The notes under the pieces were generated by a model, which had not been told where the DNA came from, ran no database searches, and worked only from the letters and a program-made list of their open reading frames with translations. Shown here piece by piece: positions 26,601 through 34,480 of a DNA stretch of 38,635 nt. This stretch comes from Bacteroidota bacterium. GTDB taxonomy: Bacteria > Bacteroidota > Bacteroidia > Flavobacteriales > Flavobacteriaceae. A program made the translations under genes and the position numbers. The stretch is from contig CANHHG010000015.1 of NCBI GenBank assembly GCA_947460615.1, forward strand, positions 1 through 38,635, given 5' to 3'. Each line of letters starts with the position of its first letter. Within the stretch, counting starts at the first letter, position 1.

Positions 26601-29600
26601 AACTACCACAATAAATTATTGTATTGGTGCTACTCCAACAGCGCTCTCTGCTACAGTAGTTACAGGGAATACTATACAATGGTATACCGTGGCTACCGGT
26701 GGAACGGCAAGTGCTACTGCGCCAATTCCTTCGGCATCCACCGCAGGAGCTACAATTTATTATGTAAGTCAAAAAAATAATACTACCAATTGCGAAAGTA
26801 CACGCACCGTAATTACAGTTACGGTGAATGCCATTCCAACAATTACAGGAATTCAAAGTATGACTTTAGGAGGAGCAACACTACAATTAACAGGTTCAGG
26901 AACAGCAGCAACAACTAATCCGTGGGTGTCATCAACAACTAGCATAGCTACAATTTCTAATACTGGAGAAGTGACTGCAGTTGCAGGAGGAACCACCTCT
27001 ATAACTTATTCGGCTTCATCGGGTTGTTCAATATCACAAACTTTACGAGTAATCGATTGTGATCAACCTTACAACAATTCTTTGAGCTTTGATGGAGTAG
27101 ATGATTATATCGTTTTAGACAATGTGGGTACTAATACCAATTTCCAATTTCCGAACACATCAAATTATTCTATTGAAGCATGGGTTAAAAGAAATGCCAA
27201 CACAACTAACTCTTCCATAATTCTTTCGAAACAAAATGGTGGAGTTGCTGGAAATTATGCATTAGGTTTAAGTGCAACAGGGGTTCCTTATTTGTCTAGA
27301 GAAGCTGCTCCGTGGGTTGTAAATGCAACTAGTAGTATTCCAATAAATGAATGGCACCATATAGCTGGGGTTTTTGATGGGTCTACTTTAAAAATATACA
27401 TCGATGGACTTTTAAGTAATTCTATAGCCGCCTCTGGTAACATAACTCCCTCATCGGTTACTGCAATAAAAGTGGCAATTGGGGCAATGTATACTTATAA
27501 TTCACCAACAAATTTCTTTAATGGTAGTATTGATGAAGCTCGCGTATGGAATTTGGCCAGAACGGCTTCACAAATTTCACAAAATTTCAGTAGCTCCCTT
27601 CAAGGAAATGAAACTGGTTTGGTCGCTTATTATGATTTCAACCATGGTATTGCCGGAGGAAATAATGCTACTATAAATACCGTTATAAATGCAGTGAACA
27701 GCGCTTCAAACGGTAACTTGACTAATTTTGCTAAAACCGGAACAACGTCTAACTTTGTAAATAGTGTTTCAACGATAGAAATTAAAGGTTCATCGACCAT
27801 TTGTGGAAATGCTACCTCACAATACACACATCTAATTCCAGGCGGAACTTGGTCTGTTTCTAGCGGTGCTGCTGCAAGTATTAGCACAGCCGGTTTGTTA
27901 ACCACATTGGGTGCAGAGAGTATTACACTTACCTACGACTATACATTAAATGGTTGTGCTAAATCAGCAACAAAATTAATTTCAGTAGTTGTTCCTTCAG
28001 TCACTGTTCAACCTAGTACGGCAACACAAAATATTTGCATAAATGGGTCTGCCACTTCATTATCAATTACGGCTACTAATATCAATATAACTTATCAATG
28101 GTATAAAAATTCTTTGGCATCCAATACCGGAGGTACACTAATTACAGGTGCTACAACTTCAGGATATACACCGCTTTCAAACGTTGCTGGAACTACCTAT
28201 TACTATTGTGTAATTGGTGGAACTTGTTCGCCAAACGTATCAAGTACTGTTTCAGGTGCAATAATTATTTCACCAACATCTGTTGCAGGTACAATAACGG
28301 GAACTGCAACTATATGTTCTGGAACTACTACAACATTAAACTTAGCAGGAAATGTTGGGACCATTCAATGGCAAGAATTGACGGGTTCAACTTGGACGGA
28401 TATAGCAGGAGCTACTTCAACAACGTTTACCACGCCAGCTTTAACACAGAGCACTTCTTATCGAGCTTTGGTAACAAGTGGATCTTGTTCAGCTGTAAAT
28501 ACAAGTAGCTATAATGTAGTAGTAAATAATGCACCAGTAATTACTACACAACCAAGTACTTCGGCTCAAAACGTGTGTTTAAATGGAATTACCTCATCAT
28601 TATCGGTTAGTGCTACGGGTGCCGGACTTACTTATCAATGGTATAAAAACACCACCGCAACAACTACTGGAGGAACAATAATTTCGGGGGCAACATTTTC
28701 GGTTTATATGCCTTCAAATAATTTATCTGGTACAACTTACTACTACTGTGTTGTGAGTGTTACTTGTTCACCAGCAGTTACAAGTGATGTTTCAGGCGCT
28801 ATAAATATTTCTCCAACTTCGGTAGCTGGAAATATCTTAGGAGCTACTTCAGTTTGTACAGGTACAAATTCTACAGTATTGACCATGTCAGGAAATGTAG
28901 GGGCTATACAATGGCAATCGTCAACAAACAATGTTACATTTATTAATATTGCAGGTGAAACCTCTTCAACTTATACCGCAACGAATTTAACTGCGACTAC
29001 TTACTATAGAGCGGTAGTAACTAGTGGTTCATGTGCAGCTGTAAATACGGCTACAATTAATATAACTGTAACTCCACTACCTGTTATTTCAGGAAATACA
29101 AGTGTTGGTTTGGGAGATGCAATAACCCTTTCTGCAACAACTGCAGCAGCAAGTTCAAATGCATGGGTTTCTTCTACTCCTTCTGTTGCTTCGGTATCTA
29201 ATACAGGTGTTGTTAATGGATTGTCAATTGGAACTACAACTATTACTTATACCAATTCAATTGGTTGTACCGATACCGAAATAATTACGGTTGTTGCTGG
29301 TACCACTCAAATTCCAATATTAACGTTACCAGCAACTAATACTTCAGGAGCTACCACACTTAACTTTAATTATACATTGCCAGAAACACCATTGGCGGGA
29401 AGTGTTAGATTAATTATTACTCCAAGTGCAGGAGGAACCGCTATTATTTGGAACATGAATAATGCGACATCGGCTTCGTTTAGTTATTTGGTTGGTAGTA
29501 ATCCGACTTCTATTTCAAATATAGTTTCAGGAACTTCGTTAGGGTTTACAACCTATAGCGTAACGCTAAGCTATCAAGATGCTTTTGGTAATCCGGCTGC

Positions 29601-32600
29601 AAGTGTTACCAATACCAATATTCAAACCTTAGCTCCACCCGTAATTAGTTTTGCAAATGCTAATTACAATGGTATAATTAATCAACCGATTTCAATTCAA
29701 ACCGTAAATACTGGAGGAGGAATGGTTAACTACACTATTGCGCCAACATTACCAGCTGGATTATCATTAAATGCAACCACTGGGTTAATTTCTGGAACAC
29801 CTACTGTAACTTTAGCTTCTACTACCTTTACAGTAACTGCTATTAATGCGGCAGGAACTGATACGGAATCATTTATTTTATTTATTGATGCCGATACCGA
29901 TGGCGATGGAATAGGAAATACCACTGACACAGATATTGATGGCGATGGGACACTTAATCCTCAAGATATCAATCCAACAAACCCATGTATTGGTTTCAAT
30001 GCAAGTACAGCAGGTCTTTCATGGCAAAATGGAGATTGTGATGGGGATGGAATTTCTAATGGTTCAGATGCCGATGTAGATGGAAACGGATCAACAGATA
30101 ACGGTTCCGATACCGATGGCGATGGCCTTAACGATGCAAATGATCCAGATATTGATGGAGATGGTATTCTAAATGGTGTTGACAGCTGTCCAACGATTGT
30201 AAATACATCCATCGTTACTCAACCAAGTACGCAAACACTAAATTTATGTCAAAGCACAGTTCCTTTTACACTAACAGTTTCAGCGGTAGGGCAACAATTG
30301 ACTTACCAATGGTATTCAAATTCTTCGAATTCAAATGTTGGCGGAACAGTAATTTCTGGTGCTACAACGGCAACTTATGTTCCTACGACATCTTATGTTT
30401 CAAGATATTATTATGTGGTAGTTTCGGGTACATGTGGAACGGTAACTTCAAATGTTTCTGGAGCAATTACAATAAATCCAATCTCTGTTGCTGGAACTAT
30501 TGCAGGCGCTACCACGATTTGTTCAGGAACGAATGCTACGGTATTGACTTTGTCAGGAAATACAGGAACAATACAATGGCAATCGTCAACAGATAACATT
30601 ACGTTTACCAATATTGCTAGCGCAACTACTTCGACCTATACGGCTACGAATTTAACGGCGACTACTTATTATAGAGCGGTAGTTACTAGTGGCGTTTGTT
30701 CCTCAGCTACAACAGCTTCAGTAACCATTACTGTTAGTCCAACCTCTGTTGCTGGAACTATTGCAGGAGCTACTTCGGTATGTTCTGGTACGAACTCAAC
30801 GGTATTGACTTTATCAGGAAATACCGGGACTATCCAATGGCAATCATCAACAGATAACATTTCGTTTACCAATATCGCAAGCGCAACTAGTTCGAACTTT
30901 ACGGCAACGAATTTAACGGCGACTACTTATTATAGAGCAGTAGTTACCAGTGGCGTTTGTTCATCTGCAACTACAGCTTCGGTAACTATTACCGTTAGTC
31001 CAACCTCAGTTGCTGGAACTATTGCAGGAGCTACTACGGTTTGTTCAGGAACGAATTCTACGGTATTGACTTTATCCGGATACACAGGAACAATACAATG
31101 GCAATCGTCAACAGATAACAATACGTTTACCAATATTGCTAGCGCAACTACTTCGACCTTTACGGCAACGAATTTAACGGCGACTACTTATTATAGAGCG
31201 GTAGTGACAAGCGGTGTTTGTTCCTCAGCGACATCAGCTGCAGTAACCATTACTGTTAGTCCAACCTCTGTTGCTGGAACTATTTCAGGAGCTACTTCGG
31301 TATGTTCTGGAACGAACTCAACGGTATTGACTTTATCAGGAAATACAGGAACTATTCAGTGGCAATCGTCAACAGATAACATTACGTTTACCAATATTGC
31401 TAGCGCAACTACTTCGACCTTTACGGCAACGAATTTAACGGCGACTACTTATTATAGAGCGGTAGTTACTAGTGGTGTATGTTCTTCAGCGACAACAGCT
31501 TCGGTATCCATTACTGTAAGTCCAACCTCACTTCCTGGAAGTATTACAGGAGCCACTTCAGTATGTTCTGGAACGAATTCAACGGTATTGACTTTATCAG
31601 GAAACACAGGAACTATTCAATGGCAATGGTCAACTGACAGCGTTACGTTTTTTAATATTCCAAGCGCAACTACTTCGACCTATACGGCAACGAATTTAAC
31701 GGCGACTACTTATTATAGAGCGGTAGTTACCAGTGGTGTTTGTTCATCGGCAACTACAACTGTGTCAACGATAATTGTTAATCCAACATCAGTAGCTGGA
31801 AGTATCGCAGGAGCTAACACGGTTTGTTCTGGAACGAACTCAACGGTATTAACTTTATCAGGAAATACCGGAACTATCCAATGGCAATCGTCGACTAACA
31901 ACGTTACGTTTACAAATATTACCGGCGCAACTACTTCGACCTTTGCGGCTACGAATTTAACGGCGACTACTTATTTTAGGGCGGTAGTTACTAGTGGTGT
32001 TTGTTCCTCAGCAACTACAGCTTCTGTAATTGTAACGGTTAGTCCAACTTCTGTTGCTGGAAGCATTGCAGGAGCTACCACAGTTTGTTCAGGAATAAAT
32101 ACTACGGTGTTGTCTTTATCAGGAAATACGGGAACTATTCAATGGCAATCGTCAACAGATAACCTAACGTTTACCAATATTGCAAGCGCAACTGCTTCGA
32201 ACTTTACAGCAACAAATGTAAGTGCGACTACTTATTATAGAGCGGTAGTTACCAGTGGTGTTTGTTCCTCAGCGACATCAGCTGTGGCGACAATTACTTA
32301 TATTCCAATTGTAGCACCTACCGCAGTTTCAAATCAACAATTTTGTTATTTAAACAATCCAACTGTTTCAAATTTAGTTACTACCTCTGGGGTTGGAATT
32401 AAATGGTATGCTACTGCAACTGGAGGAACTCCTTTAACCGGCTCAACTCCTTTAGTAACTGCAACCACCTATTATGCTAGCCAAACCATTAGTGTTTGCG
32501 AAAGTCCAATAAGAGTTGCTGTAACGGTACTTTTAACTTGTCCTGTTGATGCAATTGCAGACAACTTCGGATCCATTAATGGATATGCCGGAGCTACCAC

Positions 32601-33525
32601 AGCGAGTGTATTGGCAAATGACACCATAAATGGTGGGCCTTTATTGCCATCACAAATTATTTTGTCAGGGGTTGCAATACCATCAGGATTAACCTTAAAT
32701 ACGAATGGTACCATTACCATTGCACCACAAACGGCCGCAGGAACTTACAATGTAACTTATAGAATTTGTGAAGTATTGAATCCAAACAATTGTGATACGG
32801 TAACCTTCCCAATTATTGTTGGAACCTGTTTAGATTTTGCTATTAATGATTGTGATCTTGATGGTGAAAGCAATGGCACAGAAACTGCAAATGGAACCAA
32901 TCCTTCGGATGCTTGTTCGTTTACCAATCCGCCAGCATCAAATAATGCGGTTTATCCAACATGGTCTGTTTTGGATTGCGATGGAGACGGTGTAATTAAC
33001 GGTCAAGAAATTATAGACGGAACGAGTCCAACGAATCCATGTGAGTCAAATCCTATAAATATTACTATTCCATTATCAACATCTTTCTTAAATGGAGATT
33101 GTGATAGTGATGGTTTAACCAATGGAGATGAGATAGGTTCCAATGTAAATTATCCAAATGACTCCAATGGAAATGGAATTCCGGATTATTTAGAGATTAA
33201 TAATCATTCAGTTTCTGAAGATAATTTAGAGGTATACTCTTCATTAACTCCAAATGGCGATGGAAATAATGATGTGCTTATCATTAGAAATATAGAAAAT
33301 TATCCTGAAAACAATGTATCTATTTTTAATAGATGGGGAATTACGGTTTATGATGTGGATGGTTATGGACAGGATAATAAGTACTTTAAAGGGATCTCTG
33401 AAGGAAGAATAACAATCAATTCTCAAGATGAATTACCTATTGGGACCTATTTTTATATTATTAAATATAAAAACAATAACGGGGAACAAAAACAACGTTC
33501 AGGCTATTTATACATTAACAGATAA
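20695..33525 (+). CDS. Giant T9SS type-B secreted multidomain adhesin (SprB-like in design)
   Basis: An uninterrupted 4276-residue surface protein. The signal peptide ends at SFVFA, then QAP. By approximate residue the order is: IPT/TIG (27-110); seven FG-GAP repeats (150-500); Ig-like domains; LamG 1 (794-985); more Ig-like domains with an inserted beta-rich segment (1416-1556); LamG 2 (1649-1850) and LamG 3 (2123-2326) inside a duplicated module; further Ig-like and putative-Ig domains; a TSP3-like Asp-rich block (3065-3166); seven 87-residue Ig-like repeats (3265-3873); a cadherin-like ANDT region; a second TSP3-like block; and a gliding-type CTD (about 4177-4276, LTPNGDGNND ... GTYFYIIKY). 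Type-B CTD proteins cross the outer membrane by T9SS and usually need an SprF-like partner, which is the next gene. Adhesion or glycan binding is inferred from LamG and Ig content. It is not clearly an SprB orthologue. Confidence 0.92.
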   Translation: MKNSFFSKSVKQVLLVSLLFVASFVFAQAPTITAFTPTSGAVGATVTITGTGFNTTAANNIVYFGGVKATVSSASATQIVVTVPVGGSGKVSATNISTFLTAYSGKYFSITYTNGGHDINSCAFPLNNTITTISPTVRVGTAWHDSRFNPTGTGDFNGDGKIDLVKVDGNTTVKGFDVYVNTSTGTGNFNFAVGIQVTSTRALSSLLVADFDNDGKLDVAATDGSNYEIYKNTTTSSTITFAAPVVVSAGSSFRNLMGDINGDGKMDIVYSTNYGSVIYLMLNTSSGGNLTFNGAVNYIAAMGGNRGLGVGDFNNDFKTDVVTGDEWNNGVNNGGTIQLSTSSSTVTAPTKVDVTSLIGCCFEGAVEAIDLNGDGKDDLIKRGSDALTISQNNWSSGVMSSANFSPVISKSLSGYTSNHLDMNGDGKIDLIGFNILGNGIYSIKNNVGTTITAADLINQTIDASVVSPWGGFIGDFDLDGRNDVISLTPGGVNSTIQIYKNSPLPLITSSGTINAFVACAGSASTAQTVSVSGDYLTSAITLTAPTNFEISLASGSGYAASLALSPSSGSVSATTIYIRTKSTATGTLSGNLTLSATCATTQSISVSGTVNAVTSISAHPSITAVSVCQNATLSALTVTAAGTSLTYQWYSNTTNSTSGATAITGATSTSYIPVNSVASALYYYCVVTGTCGAVTSNISGLITVSVTPVAGTASATFSTICSGSTTTLSLTGNTGTIQWQSSVNNSTWTNISGATAASYTTPALSAITYYRAVVTSGSCTAINSNVLTITIGTNQPFGNALALNGSGKIQFANQAQSAVGANFTVEAWVNVPSAASNIQTILSNSAGIGQAGGFRFGINTWNTSDGKIVFEGGSVFVGSSVAIAKNVWQHVAVVVNNSVVSYYINGVFVGTSTGSFPPLSSTVLTLGSFSDNQYLFNGMMDEVRLWNVSKTQQEILASMYSPLSGAESALVAYFNFNQGTPGGTNTGITDLIDNGTNALTGSLSEITRTGTAENFVANANPMAITGSLACVGSTVQLYHPQSGGTWSSATIGVASITSTGLVSCLTAGSSVISYVYTYNGCQFTNTYTMTVNATPVAPTVTTTSVSYCQNAIATALVATAATSHTLRWYTGASGGTGSTTAITPVTSTAGTVTYYVSQANASGCEGPRVAITVTVSPTSVAGTASVSASAICGGSTVDLSLTGNTGTVQWQSSPNNTTWTSITGATATNFTTSALTATTYFRAVVTSGGCTAVNSNVLTVTVTTVAVPTTTINISECQGNTATQLSATALSGHTLQWYTVASGGTANTTAITPDLSTAGLTTYYVSQLNNTSNCESTRVPINVTVYALPAAPTATTTINYCQGATATALVATSQSGFSLQWYTAATGGTASASAPTPTTTTAGTTTYYVSQKENTGTYSLSTVHNSTIPYGTNQGQTFQVANNVVLNTITLTTMYWASASTAIMKIYNGFGGSLIATANNTFNSVALHNNNVTFSFANQNLLLNSGQTYYFEITSPQNFYVWANSSSVLATGAAYLNGAIQANSDLSFTLQSTLFTNPCESTRTAIVVNVNANPTITGVQSMTLGGATLQLTGSGTPATSNPWVSSNTAVATISSTGEVTAVAGGTSIITYTNASGCTITATIRVIDCNQPFGNSLSFGVGTTAANADFVQVNSRIFPSQTVSNFTIETWIRPSASDIMTGTTGNNWLAFLGYTGTKRSPSLYITNNGVLHASWQEGPGLNGTPVSASSPTSLVQDKWAHVALVKDGTTMRLYVNGIQVYSVTCAATLDVPDNFYWLGKSDNQFSGTLDEVRFWSSARSQSDILAAMNTELAGSENGLLAYFDFNQGVAGGNNTSITTVTNKANSALNGTLTNFTRSGTSSNFVGSTISSFDVTGPATICANTTAQYSHIISGGTWSVSNGANATVSATGLLTSLANENITLTYTYTINGCSVTATRSITINTPATPVATTTINYCIGATPTALSATVVTGNTIQWYTVATGGTASATAPIPSASTAGATIYYVSQKNNTTNCESTRTVITVTVNAIPTITGIQSMTLGGATLQLTGSGTAATTNPWVSSTTSIATISNTGEVTAVAGGTTSITYSASSGCSISQTLRVIDCDQPYNNSLSFDGVDDYIVLDNVGTNTNFQFPNTSNYSIEAWVKRNANTTNSSIILSKQNGGVAGNYALGLSATGVPYLSREAAPWVVNATSSIPINEWHHIAGVFDGSTLKIYIDGLLSNSIAASGNITPSSVTAIKVAIGAMYTYNSPTNFFNGSIDEARVWNLARTASQISQNFSSSLQGNETGLVAYYDFNHGIAGGNNATINTVINAVNSASNGNLTNFAKTGTTSNFVNSVSTIEIKGSSTICGNATSQYTHLIPGGTWSVSSGAAASISTAGLLTTLGAESITLTYDYTLNGCAKSATKLISVVVPSVTVQPSTATQNICINGSATSLSITATNINITYQWYKNSLASNTGGTLITGATTSGYTPLSNVAGTTYYYCVIGGTCSPNVSSTVSGAIIISPTSVAGTITGTATICSGTTTTLNLAGNVGTIQWQELTGSTWTDIAGATSTTFTTPALTQSTSYRALVTSGSCSAVNTSSYNVVVNNAPVITTQPSTSAQNVCLNGITSSLSVSATGAGLTYQWYKNTTATTTGGTIISGATFSVYMPSNNLSGTTYYYCVVSVTCSPAVTSDVSGAINISPTSVAGNILGATSVCTGTNSTVLTMSGNVGAIQWQSSTNNVTFINIAGETSSTYTATNLTATTYYRAVVTSGSCAAVNTATINITVTPLPVISGNTSVGLGDAITLSATTAAASSNAWVSSTPSVASVSNTGVVNGLSIGTTTITYTNSIGCTDTEIITVVAGTTQIPILTLPATNTSGATTLNFNYTLPETPLAGSVRLIITPSAGGTAIIWNMNNATSASFSYLVGSNPTSISNIVSGTSLGFTTYSVTLSYQDAFGNPAASVTNTNIQTLAPPVISFANANYNGIINQPISIQTVNTGGGMVNYTIAPTLPAGLSLNATTGLISGTPTVTLASTTFTVTAINAAGTDTESFILFIDADTDGDGIGNTTDTDIDGDGTLNPQDINPTNPCIGFNASTAGLSWQNGDCDGDGISNGSDADVDGNGSTDNGSDTDGDGLNDANDPDIDGDGILNGVDSCPTIVNTSIVTQPSTQTLNLCQSTVPFTLTVSAVGQQLTYQWYSNSSNSNVGGTVISGATTATYVPTTSYVSRYYYVVVSGTCGTVTSNVSGAITINPISVAGTIAGATTICSGTNATVLTLSGNTGTIQWQSSTDNITFTNIASATTSTYTATNLTATTYYRAVVTSGVCSSATTASVTITVSPTSVAGTIAGATSVCSGTNSTVLTLSGNTGTIQWQSSTDNISFTNIASATSSNFTATNLTATTYYRAVVTSGVCSSATTASVTITVSPTSVAGTIAGATTVCSGTNSTVLTLSGYTGTIQWQSSTDNNTFTNIASATTSTFTATNLTATTYYRAVVTSGVCSSATSAAVTITVSPTSVAGTISGATSVCSGTNSTVLTLSGNTGTIQWQSSTDNITFTNIASATTSTFTATNLTATTYYRAVVTSGVCSSATTASVSITVSPTSLPGSITGATSVCSGTNSTVLTLSGNTGTIQWQWSTDSVTFFNIPSATTSTYTATNLTATTYYRAVVTSGVCSSATTTVSTIIVNPTSVAGSIAGANTVCSGTNSTVLTLSGNTGTIQWQSSTNNVTFTNITGATTSTFAATNLTATTYFRAVVTSGVCSSATTASVIVTVSPTSVAGSIAGATTVCSGINTTVLSLSGNTGTIQWQSSTDNLTFTNIASATASNFTATNVSATTYYRAVVTSGVCSSATSAVATITYIPIVAPTAVSNQQFCYLNNPTVSNLVTTSGVGIKWYATATGGTPLTGSTPLVTATTYYASQTISVCESPIRVAVTVLLTCPVDAIADNFGSINGYAGATTASVLANDTINGGPLLPSQIILSGVAIPSGLTLNTNGTITIAPQTAAGTYNVTYRICEVLNPNNCDTVTFPIIVGTCLDFAINDCDLDGESNGTETANGTNPSDACSFTNPPASNNAVYPTWSVLDCDGDGVINGQEIIDGTSPTNPCESNPINITIPLSTSFLNGDCDSDGLTNGDEIGSNVNYPNDSNGNGIPDYLEINNHSVSEDNLEVYSSLTPNGDGNNDVLIIRNIENYPENNVSIFNRWGITVYDVDGYGQDNKYFKGISEGRITINSQDELPIGTYFYIIKYKNNNGEQKQRSGYLYINR
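21150..22200 (+). other. Seven FG-GAP (VCBS) repeats: probable beta-propeller with calcium sites
   Basis: Seven Asp-rich loops occur in order: GDFNGDGKIDLV, ADFDNDGKLDVA, GDINGDGKMDIV, GDFNNDFKTDVV, IDLNGDGKDDLI, LDMNGDGKIDLI and GDFDLDGRNDVI. Seven copies is the number needed for a closed integrin-alpha-type propeller, and most keep the DxNxDGxxD calcium ligands. The fourth (NNDFKTD) has lost the Gly. Confidence 0.8.
24939..25362 (+). other. Beta-rich segment inserted inside an Ig-like domain
   Basis: In sister domains YYVSQ is followed within about ten residues by NCEST. Here about 140 residues (starting TYSLSTVHNS and ending LQSTLF) separate YYVSQKENTG from NPCESTRT. The insert has its own hydrophobic alternation (TFQVANN, TIMKIYNG-like, YYFEITSP) and no cysteine. 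I do not recognise its family. Confidence 0.65.
25369..27990 (+). repeat. Tandem duplication of a LamG-containing multidomain module (1422-bp period)
   Basis: Copy 1 starts at 25369 and copy 2 at 26791, both with TGCGAAAGTACACG. At this point, at ITGxQSMTLGGATLQLTGSG (25419 and 26841) and at the LamG start (25639 and 27061) the offset is exactly 1422 bp; it is 1410 bp by the GGTWSVS motif. Each copy holds the end of an Ig-like domain, a BIG2-like domain, a LamG domain and a GGTWSVS Ig-like domain. LamG 1 (from 23074) with its own GGTW domain is an older, more diverged relative. Confidence 0.85.
29887..30190 (+). other. TSP3-like calcium-binding Asp-rich block, first copy
   Basis: Encodes a run of DTDGDGI, DIDGDGT, DGDGIS, DTDGDGL and DIDGDGIL motifs, as in thrombospondin type 3 repeats. 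These usually bind calcium and stiffen extracellular proteins. It directly precedes the Ig-like repeat array. Confidence 0.8.
30487..32313 (+). repeat. Seven in-phase 261-bp coding repeats (87-residue Ig-like domains)
   Basis: Unit starts, read at the (S)VAG codons, are 30487, 30748, 31009, 31270, 31531, 31792 and 32053, exactly 261 bp each. The consensus contains SVAGTIAGAT, VCSGTNSTVLTLSG, TGTIQWQSSTDN, TNLTATTYYRAVVTSG and VCSSAT. Two cysteines per unit, roughly 60 residues apart, and the core Trp suggest a disulphide-closed Ig-like fold. Four diverged single copies lie near 22810, 24230, 28282 and 28822. The array units are far more alike, also at silent sites. Confidence 0.93.
32845..33190 (+). 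other. TSP3-like Asp-rich block, second copy
   Basis: Encodes NDCDLDGESNGTE, LDCDGDGVINGQE, GDCDSDGLTNGDE and DSNGNGIPDYLE. These are calcium-type loops placed between the Ig-like array and the secretion domain. Confidence 0.75.
33223..33525 (+). other. T9SS type-B (gliding-associated) C-terminal sorting domain
   Basis: The last 100 residues hold LTPNGDGNNDVLIIRNIENY, VSIFNRWGITVYD, GTYFYIIKY and a terminal GYLYINR. This is the pattern of the gliding motility-associated C-terminal domain recognised by the type IX system. Confidence 0.93.
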
Positions 33526-33533
33526 ATAATTTC

Positions 33534-34469
33534 ATGAAAATTAAAACAAAAAGTAAAATGATAAAACAATTTATAGGCTTATTGGTTGCCTTGCTTACGC
33601 TTTCGGTAAGTGCGCAACAAGAACCACAGTTTACCCAATACATGTATAATCCGTCTCAAATAAATCCTGCATATTCCGGTTCATTAGGATATGCAACATC
33701 ATTTGGTTTGTATAGAGCACAATGGGTTGGTTTAGATGGTGCACCAAAAACTGCAAATATTAGTTTCAATAAACCAATTGAAAACACCAAATTAGGTTAT
33801 GGTATTAACCTCCTAAATGACAGAATTGGTCCTGCAGAATTAACCTATTTAAATGTTGATTTATCGTATACGTTACTATTTGGTGACGAATCTAGACTGG
33901 CTTTTGGATTAAAAGCAGGAGGAGAATTATTAAATATTGACTTTACAAAATTAAGTCAATACAATCCAGGAGACGTATTATTACAAAACAACGTAAATCG
34001 TTTTTCGCCAAATATTGGTGCAGGAGTCTATTATTATAGCGATCGAACTTATATTGGGATTTCTATTCCGATGTTATTAAACACTGCATTCTATGATGAG
34101 GTTGCTGTTTCGTCAGCAAATAGAAGACAAAATTATTATATCACCGCTGGAAAAGTATTTGATATAAACAACGATATCAAGTTCAAACCAGCTTTAGTAT
34201 CCAAAATTGTTTCAGGCTCTCCACTGCAATTAGATGTATCAGCGAATTTTTTAATAAGTGAAAAATTTACTGCTGGTTTATCCTATAGAATGAGTGCGGC
34301 TTTAAGTGCGATGTGCGGTTTTCAGGTTTCTGATCAATTATTTATTGGATATGGCTATGACAGGGAAACAACAAGATTATCAAATTTTAATTCTGGATCA
34401 CACGAATTATTTTTAAAGTTTGATTTATTTAATAGTAATCAAAAAATTGATACACAAAGATTTTTTTAA
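33534..34469 (+). CDS. PorP/SprF-family type IX secretion outer-membrane protein
   Basis: A 311-residue outer-membrane beta-barrel. The signal peptide ends SVSAQ. The mature start QEPQFTQYMYNPSQINPAYSGS is the family hallmark, and GLYRAQWVGLDGAPKTANIS follows. Amphipathic strands run to the end (HELFLKFDLF). In F. johnsoniae SprF is needed to export SprB, and related proteins sit beside other type-B cargo, so this one is probably the dedicated partner of the adhesin 8 bp upstream. ATG 33534 is taken; an in-frame ATG at 33558 (MIKQFIGLL) would give a shorter and equally good signal peptide. It belongs to one operon with its neighbours. Confidence 0.92.
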   Translation: MKIKTKSKMIKQFIGLLVALLTLSVSAQQEPQFTQYMYNPSQINPAYSGSLGYATSFGLYRAQWVGLDGAPKTANISFNKPIENTKLGYGINLLNDRIGPAELTYLNVDLSYTLLFGDESRLAFGLKAGGELLNIDFTKLSQYNPGDVLLQNNVNRFSPNIGAGVYYYSDRTYIGISIPMLLNTAFYDEVAVSSANRRQNYYITAGKVFDINNDIKFKPALVSKIVSGSPLQLDVSANFLISEKFTAGLSYRMSAALSAMCGFQVSDQLFIGYGYDRETTRLSNFNSGSHELFLKFDLFNSNQKIDTQRFF

Positions 34470-34480
34470 TTTAAGTTAGC

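Noticed and set aside
30411..31901. Several very similar minus-strand open frames spaced about 261 bp apart
   Set aside because: They are antisense reflections of the Ig-like repeats in the adhesin. Their similarity comes only from the underlying coding repeats.
30487..32313. Regular direct repeats that could suggest a CRISPR or satellite array
   Set aside because: The 261-bp units are in frame, code for a folded-domain pattern with conserved Cys and Trp, and have no spacer structure.
20695..33525. Calling the giant protein SprB itself
   Set aside because: The type-B domain and SprF-like neighbour fit the same class, but the domain content (LamG, FG-GAP, IPT) was not matched to SprB, and no sprC or sprD gene was recognised nearby.
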